Source of the DNA: Pseudomonas graminis
GTDB taxonomy: Bacteria > Pseudomonadota > Gammaproteobacteria > Pseudomonadales > Pseudomonadaceae
Length of the DNA: 64,000 bases
Assembly: GCF_001705435.1 (NCBI RefSeq)
Contig: NZ_MDEN01000062.1
Location: 1 to 64,000 of the forward strand
Direction of reading: 5' to 3'
The position numbers and the translations under genes were made by a program. Of this stretch, positions 17,142-24,835 are shown piece after piece (position 1 is the stretch's first letter; each line of letters opens with the position of its first letter). The notes beneath the pieces are model-generated. The model was given only the letters and a program-made list of their open reading frames with translations. It had not been told where the DNA came from and ran no database searches.

Positions 17142-18425
17142 TCAGAACCCCAGCTTGTCCCGCAGGCTGTAATACCAGGCACCCAATGCCGTCAGCGGCG
17201 TGCGCAAGAGTTGCCCGCCCGGGAACGGGTAGTGGGGCAGGCCGGCGAAGGCGTCGAATCGTTCCGCCTGTCCGCGCAGGGCTTCGGCCAGCACTTTGCC
17301 GGCCAGATGGGTGTAGGTCACGCCGTGGCCGCTGCATCCCTGGGAGTAATAGATGTTGTCCCCCAGCCGGCCCACCTGGGGCAACCGCGACAAGGTCAGC
17401 AGGAAGTTTCCAGTCCAGGCGTAATCGATCTTCACGTCCTTCAGTTGCGGAAAGGCTTTGAGCATCTTCGGCCGGATGATGGCTTCGATGTTCGCCGGAT
17501 CGCGCGCGCCGTACACCACGCCGCCGCCGAAGATCAGACGCTTGTCGCCAGACAGCCGGTAGTAATCGAGCAGGTAGTTGCAGTCCTCGACGCAGTAATC
17601 CTGAGGCAGCAACGTGCTTGCCAGTTGCTCGCTCAGCGGCTCGGTGGTGATGACCTGTGTGCCGCAGGGCATCGACTTGGCCGCCAGTTCCGGGACCAGA
17701 TTGCCCAGATAGGCATTGCCCGCGACGATGACGAACTTCGCCCGAACCTTGCCCTCGGCGGTGTGCACCACCGGGCTGGCGCTGCGATCGATGCGCGTTG
17801 CCGCCGACTGTTCGTAAATGACCCCGCCCAGTGACTCGACCGCCGCCGCTTCGCCCAGCGCCAGGTTCAGCGGGTGGATGTGACCGCCGCTCATGTCGAG
17901 CATGCCGCCGATGTACTGGTCGCACGCCACCACTTCACGGATGCGGCGCTGGTCCATCAGCTCCAGCTGCGTATGGCCGTAGCGTTCCCAGAGGCGCTTT
18001 TGTGATTCCAGATGGCCCATCTGCTTGGGCGTGATCGCCGCGAAGACACCGCCGTCTTTGAGGTCGCACTGGATCTGGTATTTGGCGATGCGGTCGCGGA
18101 TGATCTGCGCGCCCTCGAAGGCCATGTGGCCGAGCAGCTGCGCTTCCTTCGGTCCGACAGATTTTTCGATGGTGTCGATGTCGCGGCTGTAACTGTTGAC
18201 GATTTGCCCGCCGTTACGCCCCGAGGCGCCGAAGCCGACCTTGGCGGCTTCCAGCACAGTGACGTTGAAGCCGTGTTCCAGGAGAAATAGCGCGCTCGAA
18301 AGGCCGGTGTAGCCTGCGCCGATGATGACCACGTCAGTTTCGACGTCCCCTTGCAGCCGTGGCCGCACCGGAACGGGGTTGGCGGAAGCGGCGTAGTAGG
18401 AATGTGGGTATGGCGTGTTCGTCAT
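17142..18425 (-). CDS. puuB: FAD-dependent oxidoreductase, gamma-glutamylputrescine oxidase-like (427 aa)
   Basis: DAO-type flavoenzyme: the N-terminal dinucleotide motif VVIIGAGYTGLSSAL (33-47), GFGASGRNGGQI for flavin contact, and the C-terminal YYSQGCSGHGVTYTHLAGKV. Length and the opening NTPYPHSYYAASAN are typical of PuuB-like enzymes that oxidise gamma-glutamylputrescine in putrescine use. No other puu gene is next to it, so substrate is inferred. Confidence 0.85.
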   Translation of the reverse strand: MTNTPYPHSYYAASANPVPVRPRLQGDVETDVVIIGAGYTGLSSALFLLEHGFNVTVLEAAKVGFGASGRNGGQIVNSYSRDIDTIEKSVGPKEAQLLGHMAFEGAQIIRDRIAKYQIQCDLKDGGVFAAITPKQMGHLESQKRLWERYGHTQLELMDQRRIREVVACDQYIGGMLDMSGGHIHPLNLALGEAAAVESLGGVIYEQSAATRIDRSASPVVHTAEGKVRAKFVIVAGNAYLGNLVPELAAKSMPCGTQVITTEPLSEQLASTLLPQDYCVEDCNYLLDYYRLSGDKRLIFGGGVVYGARDPANIEAIIRPKMLKAFPQLKDVKIDYAWTGNFLLTLSRLPQVGRLGDNIYYSQGCSGHGVTYTHLAGKVLAEALRGQAERFDAFAGLPHYPFPGGQLLRTPLTALGAWYYSLRDKLGF

Positions 18426-18631
18426 CCTGTAACCCCTGTTTTATATTTTTTACGAATGGGCGGATCGTACCTGAGATGAAATTGGGCGGCCAGCCACCGC
18501 CGCAGCTTTGCGGTGTCGACGAGACGCTGACAAGGCAGCGGCCATTGAGGCACAGGCGCATCTACTCAGACCGATTCGAGAGTGCCGGCGCAAATAGCTT
18601 GGACATTCATGGGCTTAGGGCTGAATCGAAG

Positions 18632-18659
18632 TTGACAGCGATGCGGATCTCGGTAGAAT
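18632..18659 (+). promoter_or_regulatory. sigma70 promoter of tRNA-Val copy 1
   Basis: TTGACA (18632-18637), 16-base spacer, TAGAAT (18654-18659), then the tRNA 13 bases on. The same arrangement is repeated in front of copy 2. Confidence 0.85.
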
Positions 18660-18672
18660 GCCGCCCCACAGC

Positions 18673-18749
18673 AGGCACGTAGCTCAGTTGGTTAGAGCAC
18701 CACCTTGACATGGTGGGGGTCGTTGGTTCGAGTCCAATCGCGCCTACCA
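18673..18749 (+). tRNA. tRNA-Val (anticodon GAC), copy 1
   Basis: 77 nt including an encoded CCA. Landmarks: D-arm 'agctcagttggttagagc', anticodon stem CCACC-loop TTGACAT-GGTGG with anticodon GAC, T-arm 'gttggttcgagtccaat' and discriminator A before CCA. Reads GUC/GUU valine codons. The acceptor stem has one A-C mismatch at pair 5. Identical to copy 2. Confidence 0.97.
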
Positions 18750-18776
18750 AACAAATCCGCTCTGCTGGGCGGTGAC

Positions 18777-18812
18777 AAAAAAGGGTGGCCCGAGAGGGTC
18801 ACCCTTTTTTTG
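18777..18812 (+). terminator. Rho-independent terminator of tRNA-Val copy 1
   Basis: GGGTGGCCC-GAGA-GGGTCACCC (18783-18804, with one G-U pair), followed by seven Ts. The stem differs from that of copy 2 although flanking bases are the same. Confidence 0.9.
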
Positions 18813-18861
18813 TGCTCGAATCCGAATGACGTCAGGCGTGCGGTCCTTTATGGCTGACCGG

Positions 18862-19083
18862 TCACTCGCCCTTGGCGCGGGTAATGCGGCCCGCCCTGAT
18901 CTCGTCCACATAGGCGCGCAGCCGGTCAGCATCCTTGTACTGCTGATTCATCAAGTGCAGCACGGCGACTACGTCCACATCGTTGACACGTTCGGCCAAC
19001 CGGCTGATTTCGCCAGCGGTGCTTTCCAGATTGGCCGCGATGCCGCTCAGGTCACGCTTGAGTTCCAGCGCTGATTTTTTCAT
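18862..19083 (-). CDS. small helical protein, coiled-coil-like (73 aa)
   Basis: Starts MKKSALELKRDLSGIAANLE and contains a heptad-like stretch (STAGEISRLAERVNDVDVV) and many acidic and basic residues; no signal or membrane helix. GGAGAG is best spaced for a GTG at 19089 that would add two residues; ATG 19083 is used as the conventional start. It lies between the two tRNA-Val genes on the opposite strand. No family recognised. Confidence 0.65.
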   Translation of the reverse strand: MKKSALELKRDLSGIAANLESTAGEISRLAERVNDVDVVAVLHLMNQQYKDADRLRAYVDEIRAGRITRAKGE

Positions 19084-19258
19084 GCCCACGGTGCCGCTCT
19101 CCACTGTTGATGACCGCCGCGCCTGCGCCTCTGATTCAGGCGCGGCGGCGACGCACTATATCAAAGCACGATGGACTTCCACGACCACCAGGCACGAAAA
19201 GGGCGCTGTTCAAGCGCCCTTGGATGCCTCGTGTCACGGCTCATGCGTGGGTGATGCT

Positions 19259-19582
19259 TCAGCCGCCCGCGCCGCCCGCGCTCGATGAACCCGAGCCCTT
19301 GCTGCCGCCGCCAGTCGTGGTATCGCCACCGGGCAAATCCGCATCGTCTTTATTGCCGGTGCCATTGCTCATTGACGTGCCGCCACCAATGCTGATGCCC
19401 TTCTTGTTTTGCGCGTCCACATCAGCACCCTGGCGAGCCGGGTCGCTGCCCTGCACGCGCGGATCGATGCCCGTCTGCGAAGGCGGCGGACCCATGTCCG
19501 GCGATGTCGCGCCAGCCAGCGCAGCAAGGGAGGTGCAGGACAGCGCGCAGCCCAGCGTGAATGCAGCAAGTGATCTGTTCAT
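19259..19582 (-). CDS. exported low-complexity Gly/Ser-rich protein (107 aa)
   Basis: Signal peptide residues 1-23 (ends LAALAGA), then proline-, glycine- and serine-rich disordered sequence (GGGSKGSGSSSAGGAGG at the end). GGAGATCA upstream of ATG 19582. No domain recognised; probably periplasmic. Confidence 0.7.
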   Translation of the reverse strand: MNRSLAAFTLGCALSCTSLAALAGATSPDMGPPPSQTGIDPRVQGSDPARQGADVDAQNKKGISIGGGTSMSNGTGNKDDADLPGGDTTTGGGSKGSGSSSAGGAGG

Positions 19583-19854
19583 CAGGTGATCTCCGTGTCT
19601 TGGTTCCTTGTCCCCATTCGGCATCTGAACCTTGTCCGAAGTGCCATCACGGCGACAAGCGGCATGTTGGTGGGGGCGTCATTGGCGGGATACCGCTCAT
19701 TCGATCTAGCCGGGTGGCGAAGATCAGCCTGTGTGTCAGGGGATTGACCGCCGGGTCTGGCTGATCGACAGGGGTCGTGTCAGGTCAATCCGTCCGTGTC
19801 GATGTGCCGGGGAAATAATTTGCATATTCATAGGCTTACTGGGCGAAAAAGACG

Positions 19855-19882
19855 TTGACAGCTATTTGAATATCCGTAGAAT
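19855..19882 (+). promoter_or_regulatory. sigma70 promoter of tRNA-Val copy 2
   Basis: TTGACA (19855-19860), 16-base spacer, TAGAAT (19877-19882), the same geometry as copy 1. A similar 'attcat(a/g)ggctta' segment lies upstream of both. Confidence 0.85.
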
Positions 19883-19895
19883 GCCGACCCACAGC

Positions 19896-19972
19896 AGGCA
19901 CGTAGCTCAGTTGGTTAGAGCACCACCTTGACATGGTGGGGGTCGTTGGTTCGAGTCCAATCGCGCCTACCA
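19896..19972 (+). tRNA. tRNA-Val (anticodon GAC), copy 2
   Basis: Base-for-base the same 77 nt as 18673-18749, with identical bases on both sides ('acagc' before, 'aacaaatccgctctgctggg' after). The pair lies 1.2 kb apart with two minus-strand genes between. This points to duplication of the whole promoter-tRNA unit. Confidence 0.97.
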
Positions 19973-19998
19973 AACAAATCCGCTCTGCTGGGCGGTAA

Positions 19999-20035
19999 CA
20001 AAAAAGGGCGAATCGAAAGATTCGCCCTTTTTTAT
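19999..20035 (+). terminator. Rho-independent terminator of tRNA-Val copy 2
   Basis: GGGCGAATC-GAAA-GATTCGCCC (20006-20027) followed by a T-rich run. The stem sequence has changed relative to copy 1 while pairing is kept. Confidence 0.92.
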
Positions 20036-20226
20036 TGCCTGAAACTTTTAAGTCATGCCAGCCTTGCCTGAATCAGCCATAGCCCCTATGGCCGGACGCT
20101 TCAGCCCGATTTGACGCTTACGTACCATGCCGAGCCGCGAAAAAATCCGTTTTTTTTCCCGCTACCGTCTGGACCTTTTCCCATGATGCGCGATCATCAG
20201 TGCATGGAAATCCAGAGGAGGTGTGT

Positions 20227-20784
20227 ATGTTTAGCCGGTCGTTGACCCTTGCCGTTTTGTTCGCCCTGTCGAGCCCCTTGCTGGCTGCCGACGGTGATGG
20301 CCCACTGTCTCAGGAGCGCGGCAAGAACCGTCCATTGATCGTCATCGCATCGAGTTCGGTGGACCCGACGCTGGTGAGTCTGAAAAAAAGTCTGGATGAG
20401 AGCGCCAACAAGGAGGGTTTCGCCAAGCGTGACATGGTCCTTTACACCATCATTAACATGGTCGGTCAGCGTAGCGGCAAGGACCTCGATGCCCAGACCA
20501 CCATGGCGCTGGTTCGCGAGCTCAAGCTTGGCGCTCAGACAGACAAGCAAGCTCAGGTGATCCTGGTGGGCAAGGACGGTGAGAAGAAAATGATCCACAA
20601 CGGCCCCATCGATCCCAAGGAGATTTTCAGCACCATCGACCAGATGCCGATGGCTGAGAAAGAGGCGGCCGCCGCTGCGGCTCCTGCACCCGTCGCCGAG
20701 CCGAAGGCCGCAACGCCGTCGGGCAAGCCGGCCAAGCCTGGCAAGGTCGCGCCCGCTGCGCCGCCTGCCGGGCTGGACGATTAA
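20227..20784 (+). CDS. exported DUF4174 domain protein (185 aa)
   Basis: Signal peptide residues 1-21 (ends LLAADG). A central thioredoxin-like DUF4174 region (KNRPLIVIASSSVDPTLVSL through QAQVILVGKDGEKKMIHNGP) is followed by an alanine/proline tail (about 145-185). GAGGAGG precedes ATG 20227. Periplasmic; role unknown. Confidence 0.82.
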   Translation: MFSRSLTLAVLFALSSPLLAADGDGPLSQERGKNRPLIVIASSSVDPTLVSLKKSLDESANKEGFAKRDMVLYTIINMVGQRSGKDLDAQTTMALVRELKLGAQTDKQAQVILVGKDGEKKMIHNGPIDPKEIFSTIDQMPMAEKEAAAAAAPAPVAEPKAATPSGKPAKPGKVAPAAPPAGLDD

Positions 20785-20862
20785 CCGCTCAGACGCCATA
20801 CCCATGGGGCTCGCTTGGCGTTGCTGGTAACATCGCTCCTTTTTCACCGAAAGGGACGTTTG

Positions 20863-21222
20863 ATGAGTGGGACTGGCATGAAACATTGGGCGGGCGCTGT
20901 GGCACTGATCATGCTGTCTGGCTGCATGAGCTTGAATCAGACGCGCTCGGCAGGGCCGGCGCAGGTTTACACCAGTCAGAAGCCTGCGGTTGCCGTTGCC
21001 GAGTGCATCAAGGTCACTTGGGCCAACGTCCAGCTGTTCGGCGATGTAGCGGACGTGTTCATGGCCAAAGGGGATCCTGGCGCGTTCACGGTCTACACCA
21101 CCGAAGGCGAGTATTTCGCTGATGTGGCGGGCAAGGCGGGCATGACCAACGTCAACTTCTACGCCAAGCCGGGCGCTAAAGTGGTTGAGCAGCGTGGCGC
21201 GGTGCTCGCAACCTGCCTCTGA
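20863..21222 (+). CDS. small lipoprotein (119 aa)
   Basis: Lipoprotein signal with lipobox LSGC (Cys21). The mature part (VAECIKVTWANVQLFGDVAD and AGMTNVNFYAKPGAKVVEQR) ends in a short Cys-containing tail, and the two cysteines may form a disulfide. AAGGGA upstream of ATG 20863; an ATG at 20878 is also possible. Family not named with confidence. Confidence 0.75.
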   Translation: MSGTGMKHWAGAVALIMLSGCMSLNQTRSAGPAQVYTSQKPAVAVAECIKVTWANVQLFGDVADVFMAKGDPGAFTVYTTEGEYFADVAGKAGMTNVNFYAKPGAKVVEQRGAVLATCL

Positions 21223-21348
21223 ATCGAGCCTGCATTCACTGACCTGCGCGTGCTGACCGGTTCTATCATGTCCCGGCGTCGCGCAGGCTTTGAGCACCAC
21301 AGACCATTCACCTTGGCCGCTTTACCTCGGCTTTTCACATCAACTGCT

Positions 21349-21981
21349 TCACATCGGCGGAGTCACGCCATTTTGCCCGGCAGAAATCGACAGCGCGGTC
21401 AGCGTGTTGTCCGCGCCTTTCTGCGCTTGCAGCACCACCTTCACGCCGGGCTTGAGCAAGCTGCGATCGCCGGGCACCAGGTTGACGATCGGCACGTCGT
21501 CAGGGATGACGATCTTCTTTTGCCCGCCCTTGTAGTTCACCGTGATGGTGCGTCCGGTGCTGGCGACCAGATCGCCAACCGATCCGTTGGTCATGGTGCT
21601 GTCCGGCGTCAGGTCAAAAGCCCGATGGCCATCTCCCGTGCCCGCCATGGCTGGCGGAAACACATGCACCTCGAGCGCCTTTAGCGAACCGTCCGGCAAC
21701 GGCACCGCCGCGGAGCCGATGTAGCTGCCCGGTTTGATTTCCGACACTTGCGCCAGGGTCACGCCACGAATCTGTGTATCAGGGGTCAACGCAACCTGCA
21801 GGTCCTCTCCGCGATTGCTGTGGATTTTCAGCGAATCGCCTTCGACCGCAGTGATGGCGCCGCGCACGCGGGTGGGTTTGCCGTCTTCGGCGTGGGCGGG
21901 CAGCGCTGCCGACAGCAGTGCGCCGAGCAATCCGGACAGGAGAAGGGCGTGGCGGAGGGGCTGGGTTCTGGACGTCTTCAT
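21349..21981 (-). CDS. exported beta-rich protein, DUF5666-like (210 aa)
   Basis: Signal peptide to about residue 31 (PAHAEDG). The mature part has OB-like repeats: 'RVRGAITAVEGDSLKIHSNR', 'TPDTQIRGVTLAQVSEIKPG' and a second similar unit near 150-205. This resembles DUF5666 repeats. ATG 21981 is preferred for the signal sequence; an upstream in-frame ATG at 22020 lacks a ribosome site. Periplasmic, function unknown. Confidence 0.7.
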   Translation of the reverse strand: MKTSRTQPLRHALLLSGLLGALLSAALPAHAEDGKPTRVRGAITAVEGDSLKIHSNRGEDLQVALTPDTQIRGVTLAQVSEIKPGSYIGSAAVPLPDGSLKALEVHVFPPAMAGTGDGHRAFDLTPDSTMTNGSVGDLVASTGRTITVNYKGGQKKIVIPDDVPIVNLVPGDRSLLKPGVKVVLQAQKGADNTLTALSISAGQNGVTPPM

Positions 21982-22203
21982 TGGCAGCGCGAATCCTGTG
22001 ATGGGCTGAGCACTGAGCATAGCGGTAGTGCCCGTCCAAGTGCATGACATTGGCGTCAGCAAGCGGAGCCTGGCAGCGGCGCATCCGGCGGGCCTGCGCA
22101 AGCAGATGCCCGGTTTGCCGGAGTTGGGGAAGGGCGGGCAGGAAGGTTGCGGCCAGGCTGTGCGTCGGTCGTCGAACGACTTCGCACAGCCCGGCGCGGG
22201 AGA

Positions 22204-23670
22204 TTACTGCTGAAGGGAAATCGACGTGCTCGCGAGTTTCGGCTGGTTGTACAGGCTGACCAGCACTTCATCCAGTACCGAAGACGCACCCCACGGACGC
22301 GGGTCGTTCAGGATTGCCACGACGACCCAGGTGTTGCCGTTGCTGTCGCGGCTGAATCCGGAGATCGCTCTAACGGTGTTCAATGTGCCGGTCTTGATGT
22401 GGGCTTCACCGCGCAGGGCCGTGCGTTTCAGGCGTTTGCGCATGGTGCCGTCCATCCCTGCCAGCGGCAGCGAACTCATGAATTCGGCTTGAAACGGGCT
22501 GTTCCACGCTGCCTGGAGCATCTGCGCCATCTCCCGCGCGCTGACCCGTTCGGCGCGGGACAGGCCTGAACCGTTCTCCATCACCAGGTGCGTTGCGATG
22601 ATGCCTTTCTTGGCCAGCCACTGGCGCACCACACGCTGCGCGGCCTTGGCATCGTCACCGTCGGCTTCATTGCGGAACTCAGCGCCCAGACTGAGGAACA
22701 GCTGCTGGGCCATGGTGTTGTTACTGAATTTATTGATATCGCGGATGATCTCCGCCAGATCCGGCGAGAACGCCCTGGCCAGCAGCTTGGCGCTGCCGGG
22801 CGTCACGTCCAGACGGTCCTTGCCGAGAATGGTCCCGCCCAGTTCCTGCCAGATGGCACGCACGGCGCCCGCGGTATAGGTCGGGTGGTCGAGCAGTGAC
22901 AGATACGTCTGGGAATTGCAGCCGTCGCCCAATTGGCCGGATACCGTTACGGTGATCCCGCCATCGGCTTCCGGTACCGGGTTGTACAGCACGTCGCCCG
23001 TGCATTTGCTGGAGGACAGCGCCTTGACCTGATTGTTGATGTGAATGGCGGCGATGGGCGGCTCCACCGAGACCAGAATCTTGCCACCGTCGTTGCGGGT
23101 GACGAAACGCAAGGCCTTGAGGTTGACCATCAAGGAGTCGGGACGCACCAGGAACGGCTTGTTCTTGTCGTTGCCATCGTCGTCGAACACTGGCAGCTGC
23201 GGTTGCACGAAATGGCTGCGATCCAGGACCAGATCACCGGTCACTTGCTGCACGCCGTTGGCCCGCAAATCGCGCATCAGCAGCCACAGGCGTTCCATGT
23301 TCAGCTTGGGATCTCCGCCGCCCTTGAGGTACAGGTTGCCGCGCAGAACGCCATTGCTGAGGGTGCCGTCGGTGTAGAACTCGGTTTTCCACTGATGGGT
23401 CGGGCCGAGCATTTCCAGCGCGGCGTAAGTGGTCACCAGCTTCATGGTCGAGGCCGGATTGACCGACACATCGGCGTTGAAAACAGTCGGGGTGCCGGGG
23501 CCGCTGACCGGGAGCATCACCAGCGACAGCGCATCGTTCTGCAGCTTGCTGGCTTTGAGTGCTTCTTGAACCTTGGGGGGCAGGGCGGTGTTGATGGGAG
23601 CGGCGGCGATGGAGAATGAGAGGGGCAAAAGCAGGGTGGCGATAAACAGCGGACGCAAAGACTTGATCAT
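22204..23670 (-). CDS. dacB: D-alanyl-D-alanine carboxypeptidase/endopeptidase PBP4 (488 aa)
   Basis: Periplasmic class C PBP that trims murein peptides. Motifs: STMK (74-77), SNN in KFSNNTMAQQLF (about 313) and KTG in HIKTGTLNTVRAISG (about 427). A signal peptide covers residues 1-23. The extra domains between SxxK and SxN are typical of DacB. Gene ends with ASTSISLQQ. A 376-bp gap follows to yggL. Confidence 0.95.
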   Translation of the reverse strand: MIKSLRPLFIATLLLPLSFSIAAAPINTALPPKVQEALKASKLQNDALSLVMLPVSGPGTPTVFNADVSVNPASTMKLVTTYAALEMLGPTHQWKTEFYTDGTLSNGVLRGNLYLKGGGDPKLNMERLWLLMRDLRANGVQQVTGDLVLDRSHFVQPQLPVFDDDGNDKNKPFLVRPDSLMVNLKALRFVTRNDGGKILVSVEPPIAAIHINNQVKALSSSKCTGDVLYNPVPEADGGITVTVSGQLGDGCNSQTYLSLLDHPTYTAGAVRAIWQELGGTILGKDRLDVTPGSAKLLARAFSPDLAEIIRDINKFSNNTMAQQLFLSLGAEFRNEADGDDAKAAQRVVRQWLAKKGIIATHLVMENGSGLSRAERVSAREMAQMLQAAWNSPFQAEFMSSLPLAGMDGTMRKRLKRTALRGEAHIKTGTLNTVRAISGFSRDSNGNTWVVVAILNDPRPWGASSVLDEVLVSLYNQPKLASTSISLQQ

Positions 23671-23982
23671 TCAATAAACCCTACTGCAGCAAACACGGAG
23701 ATGAAGAGGGGGTGAATTCCCTCGCACTGTGAACGAACCGCCAGAAAATGCCCGATAGCAGGGCGTGACACTGGCGTTTCGGTAAAGCGGCATTATGCCC
23801 CAAGCTTTCGTGACTTGCGCCGGGGTACAGCCGTCAAACCGCGCTATTTTTTGCGCTTGCCCATTTAAAGTCACGTTAAACCGTGAATTTCTCTGCCTGT
23901 GTCTGGCTGGGCTTTGCACCTGGCAGTGCGAGGGCGATAGCTGGACACGTTTTCTGGCGCGTGAATGCTTGAATCCCGGACA

Positions 23983-24013
23983 CAAAAAAGCCATCCCGGG
24001 GGATGGCTTTTTC
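23983..24013. terminator. bidirectional terminator after yggL
   Basis: AAAAAGCCATCC (23985-23996) / GGATGGCTTTTT (24001-24012), a perfect 12-bp stem with T tracts on both strands. It ends yggL. The remaining 23671-23982 holds the dacB upstream region and no gene. Confidence 0.92.
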
Positions 24014-24046
24014 CGTATCAGCTCGGCGGGAAGGCCCGCCCGCTAA

Positions 24047-24391
24047 TCAGACAGCCGCGTTGATCGGCTTTTCCGGGTACCAGGCGTCCTGCAGAGGGCT
24101 GACTTCAACTTCAGTCAGCTCGCTGCGGCCTTTGAGCCAGGCTTCGACAGCTGCGCGCTGTTCTTCGCTGACCGAACCACGGTTGGCCAGGCAGACCAGG
24201 CCAAAGTCGTCGCCGCCGACATAGTCCAGACCGTTAGCGTCCATGGCTTCTGTCAGGAAAGCGTCGAGGAAAGCATCAATGGCCTCGTCATCCAGGTCCT
24301 CTTTGAAGCCCAGCTTCAGTTCGAAGCCCAATTCCTGGAACTCGTCGACACAGAGTTTTTTGCGCAGACGACGGGAGCGGTTAGTGGCCAT
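24047..24391 (-). CDS. yggL: YggL, 50S ribosome-associated protein (DUF469, 114 aa)
   Basis: Starts MATNRSRRLRKKLCVDEFQE, the basic N-terminus typical of YggL, followed by acidic helices (LDDEAIDAFLDAFLTEAMDA) and GDDFGLVC. Single gene with its own terminator. Family members bind the large ribosomal subunit. Confidence 0.93.
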   Translation of the reverse strand: MATNRSRRLRKKLCVDEFQELGFELKLGFKEDLDDEAIDAFLDAFLTEAMDANGLDYVGGDDFGLVCLANRGSVSEEQRAAVEAWLKGRSELTEVEVSPLQDAWYPEKPINAAV

Positions 24392-24546
24392 GAAGCGTTC
24401 CTCTTAAGTAATTTCGGGGCGCAGTCTATCAGCTTCGTCCTGATGGCGCCTGCTTGATGCTGATCAGGGATTTTCGGATTTCTGACCGTGCCTGGGGTTG
24501 GGGAGGGGCTCGCGCCGAGAGCTTTGGGATGACTCTTAGCCATGAT

Positions 24547-24670
24547 GCGCAAAAAGTTGCGCACTCGTTTGTTGGAAATGGGGTGATTGATGGGTTGGAG
24601 GCCGCGTCGTTCGTGGTGTGCAGGCGAGTGCGCAAGAAGTTGCACAGGGGTGCGCAACTTCTTGCGCACT
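24547..24670. repeat. TGCGCAA-type inverted repeats upstream of the Rhs gene
   Basis: AGTGCGCAAGAAGTTGC (24627-24643) and GCAACTTCTTGCGCACT (24654-24670) form a perfect 17-bp inverted repeat with a 10-base loop, followed by a T-rich run. A third copy, GCGCAAAAAGTTGCGCAC, is at 24547-24564. The gap 24392-24835 contains no gene. Could be a terminator-like hairpin or operator sites controlling the Rhs gene. Confidence 0.7.
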
Positions 24671-24835
24671 TGTTCTTTGTTTTCGGGTTGAGCGTTCGCT
24701 TAAACCTGCCGTTGTTTCTCTTAAGCTGTTGATTTTGTTTGGCTAATTTATAGCTGGCATAGCCCTTGATATCTCCGTCGCCCCCGGATTGGCATTCACG
24801 CCTTTTCGGATGGTTTTTGAGCACGGAGAGCATCC

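Noticed and set aside
18673..19972. Genomic island between tRNA genes with attachment sites
   Set aside because: The two tRNA genes are identical but enclose only two small minus-strand genes and no integrase; gene duplication explains the pattern.
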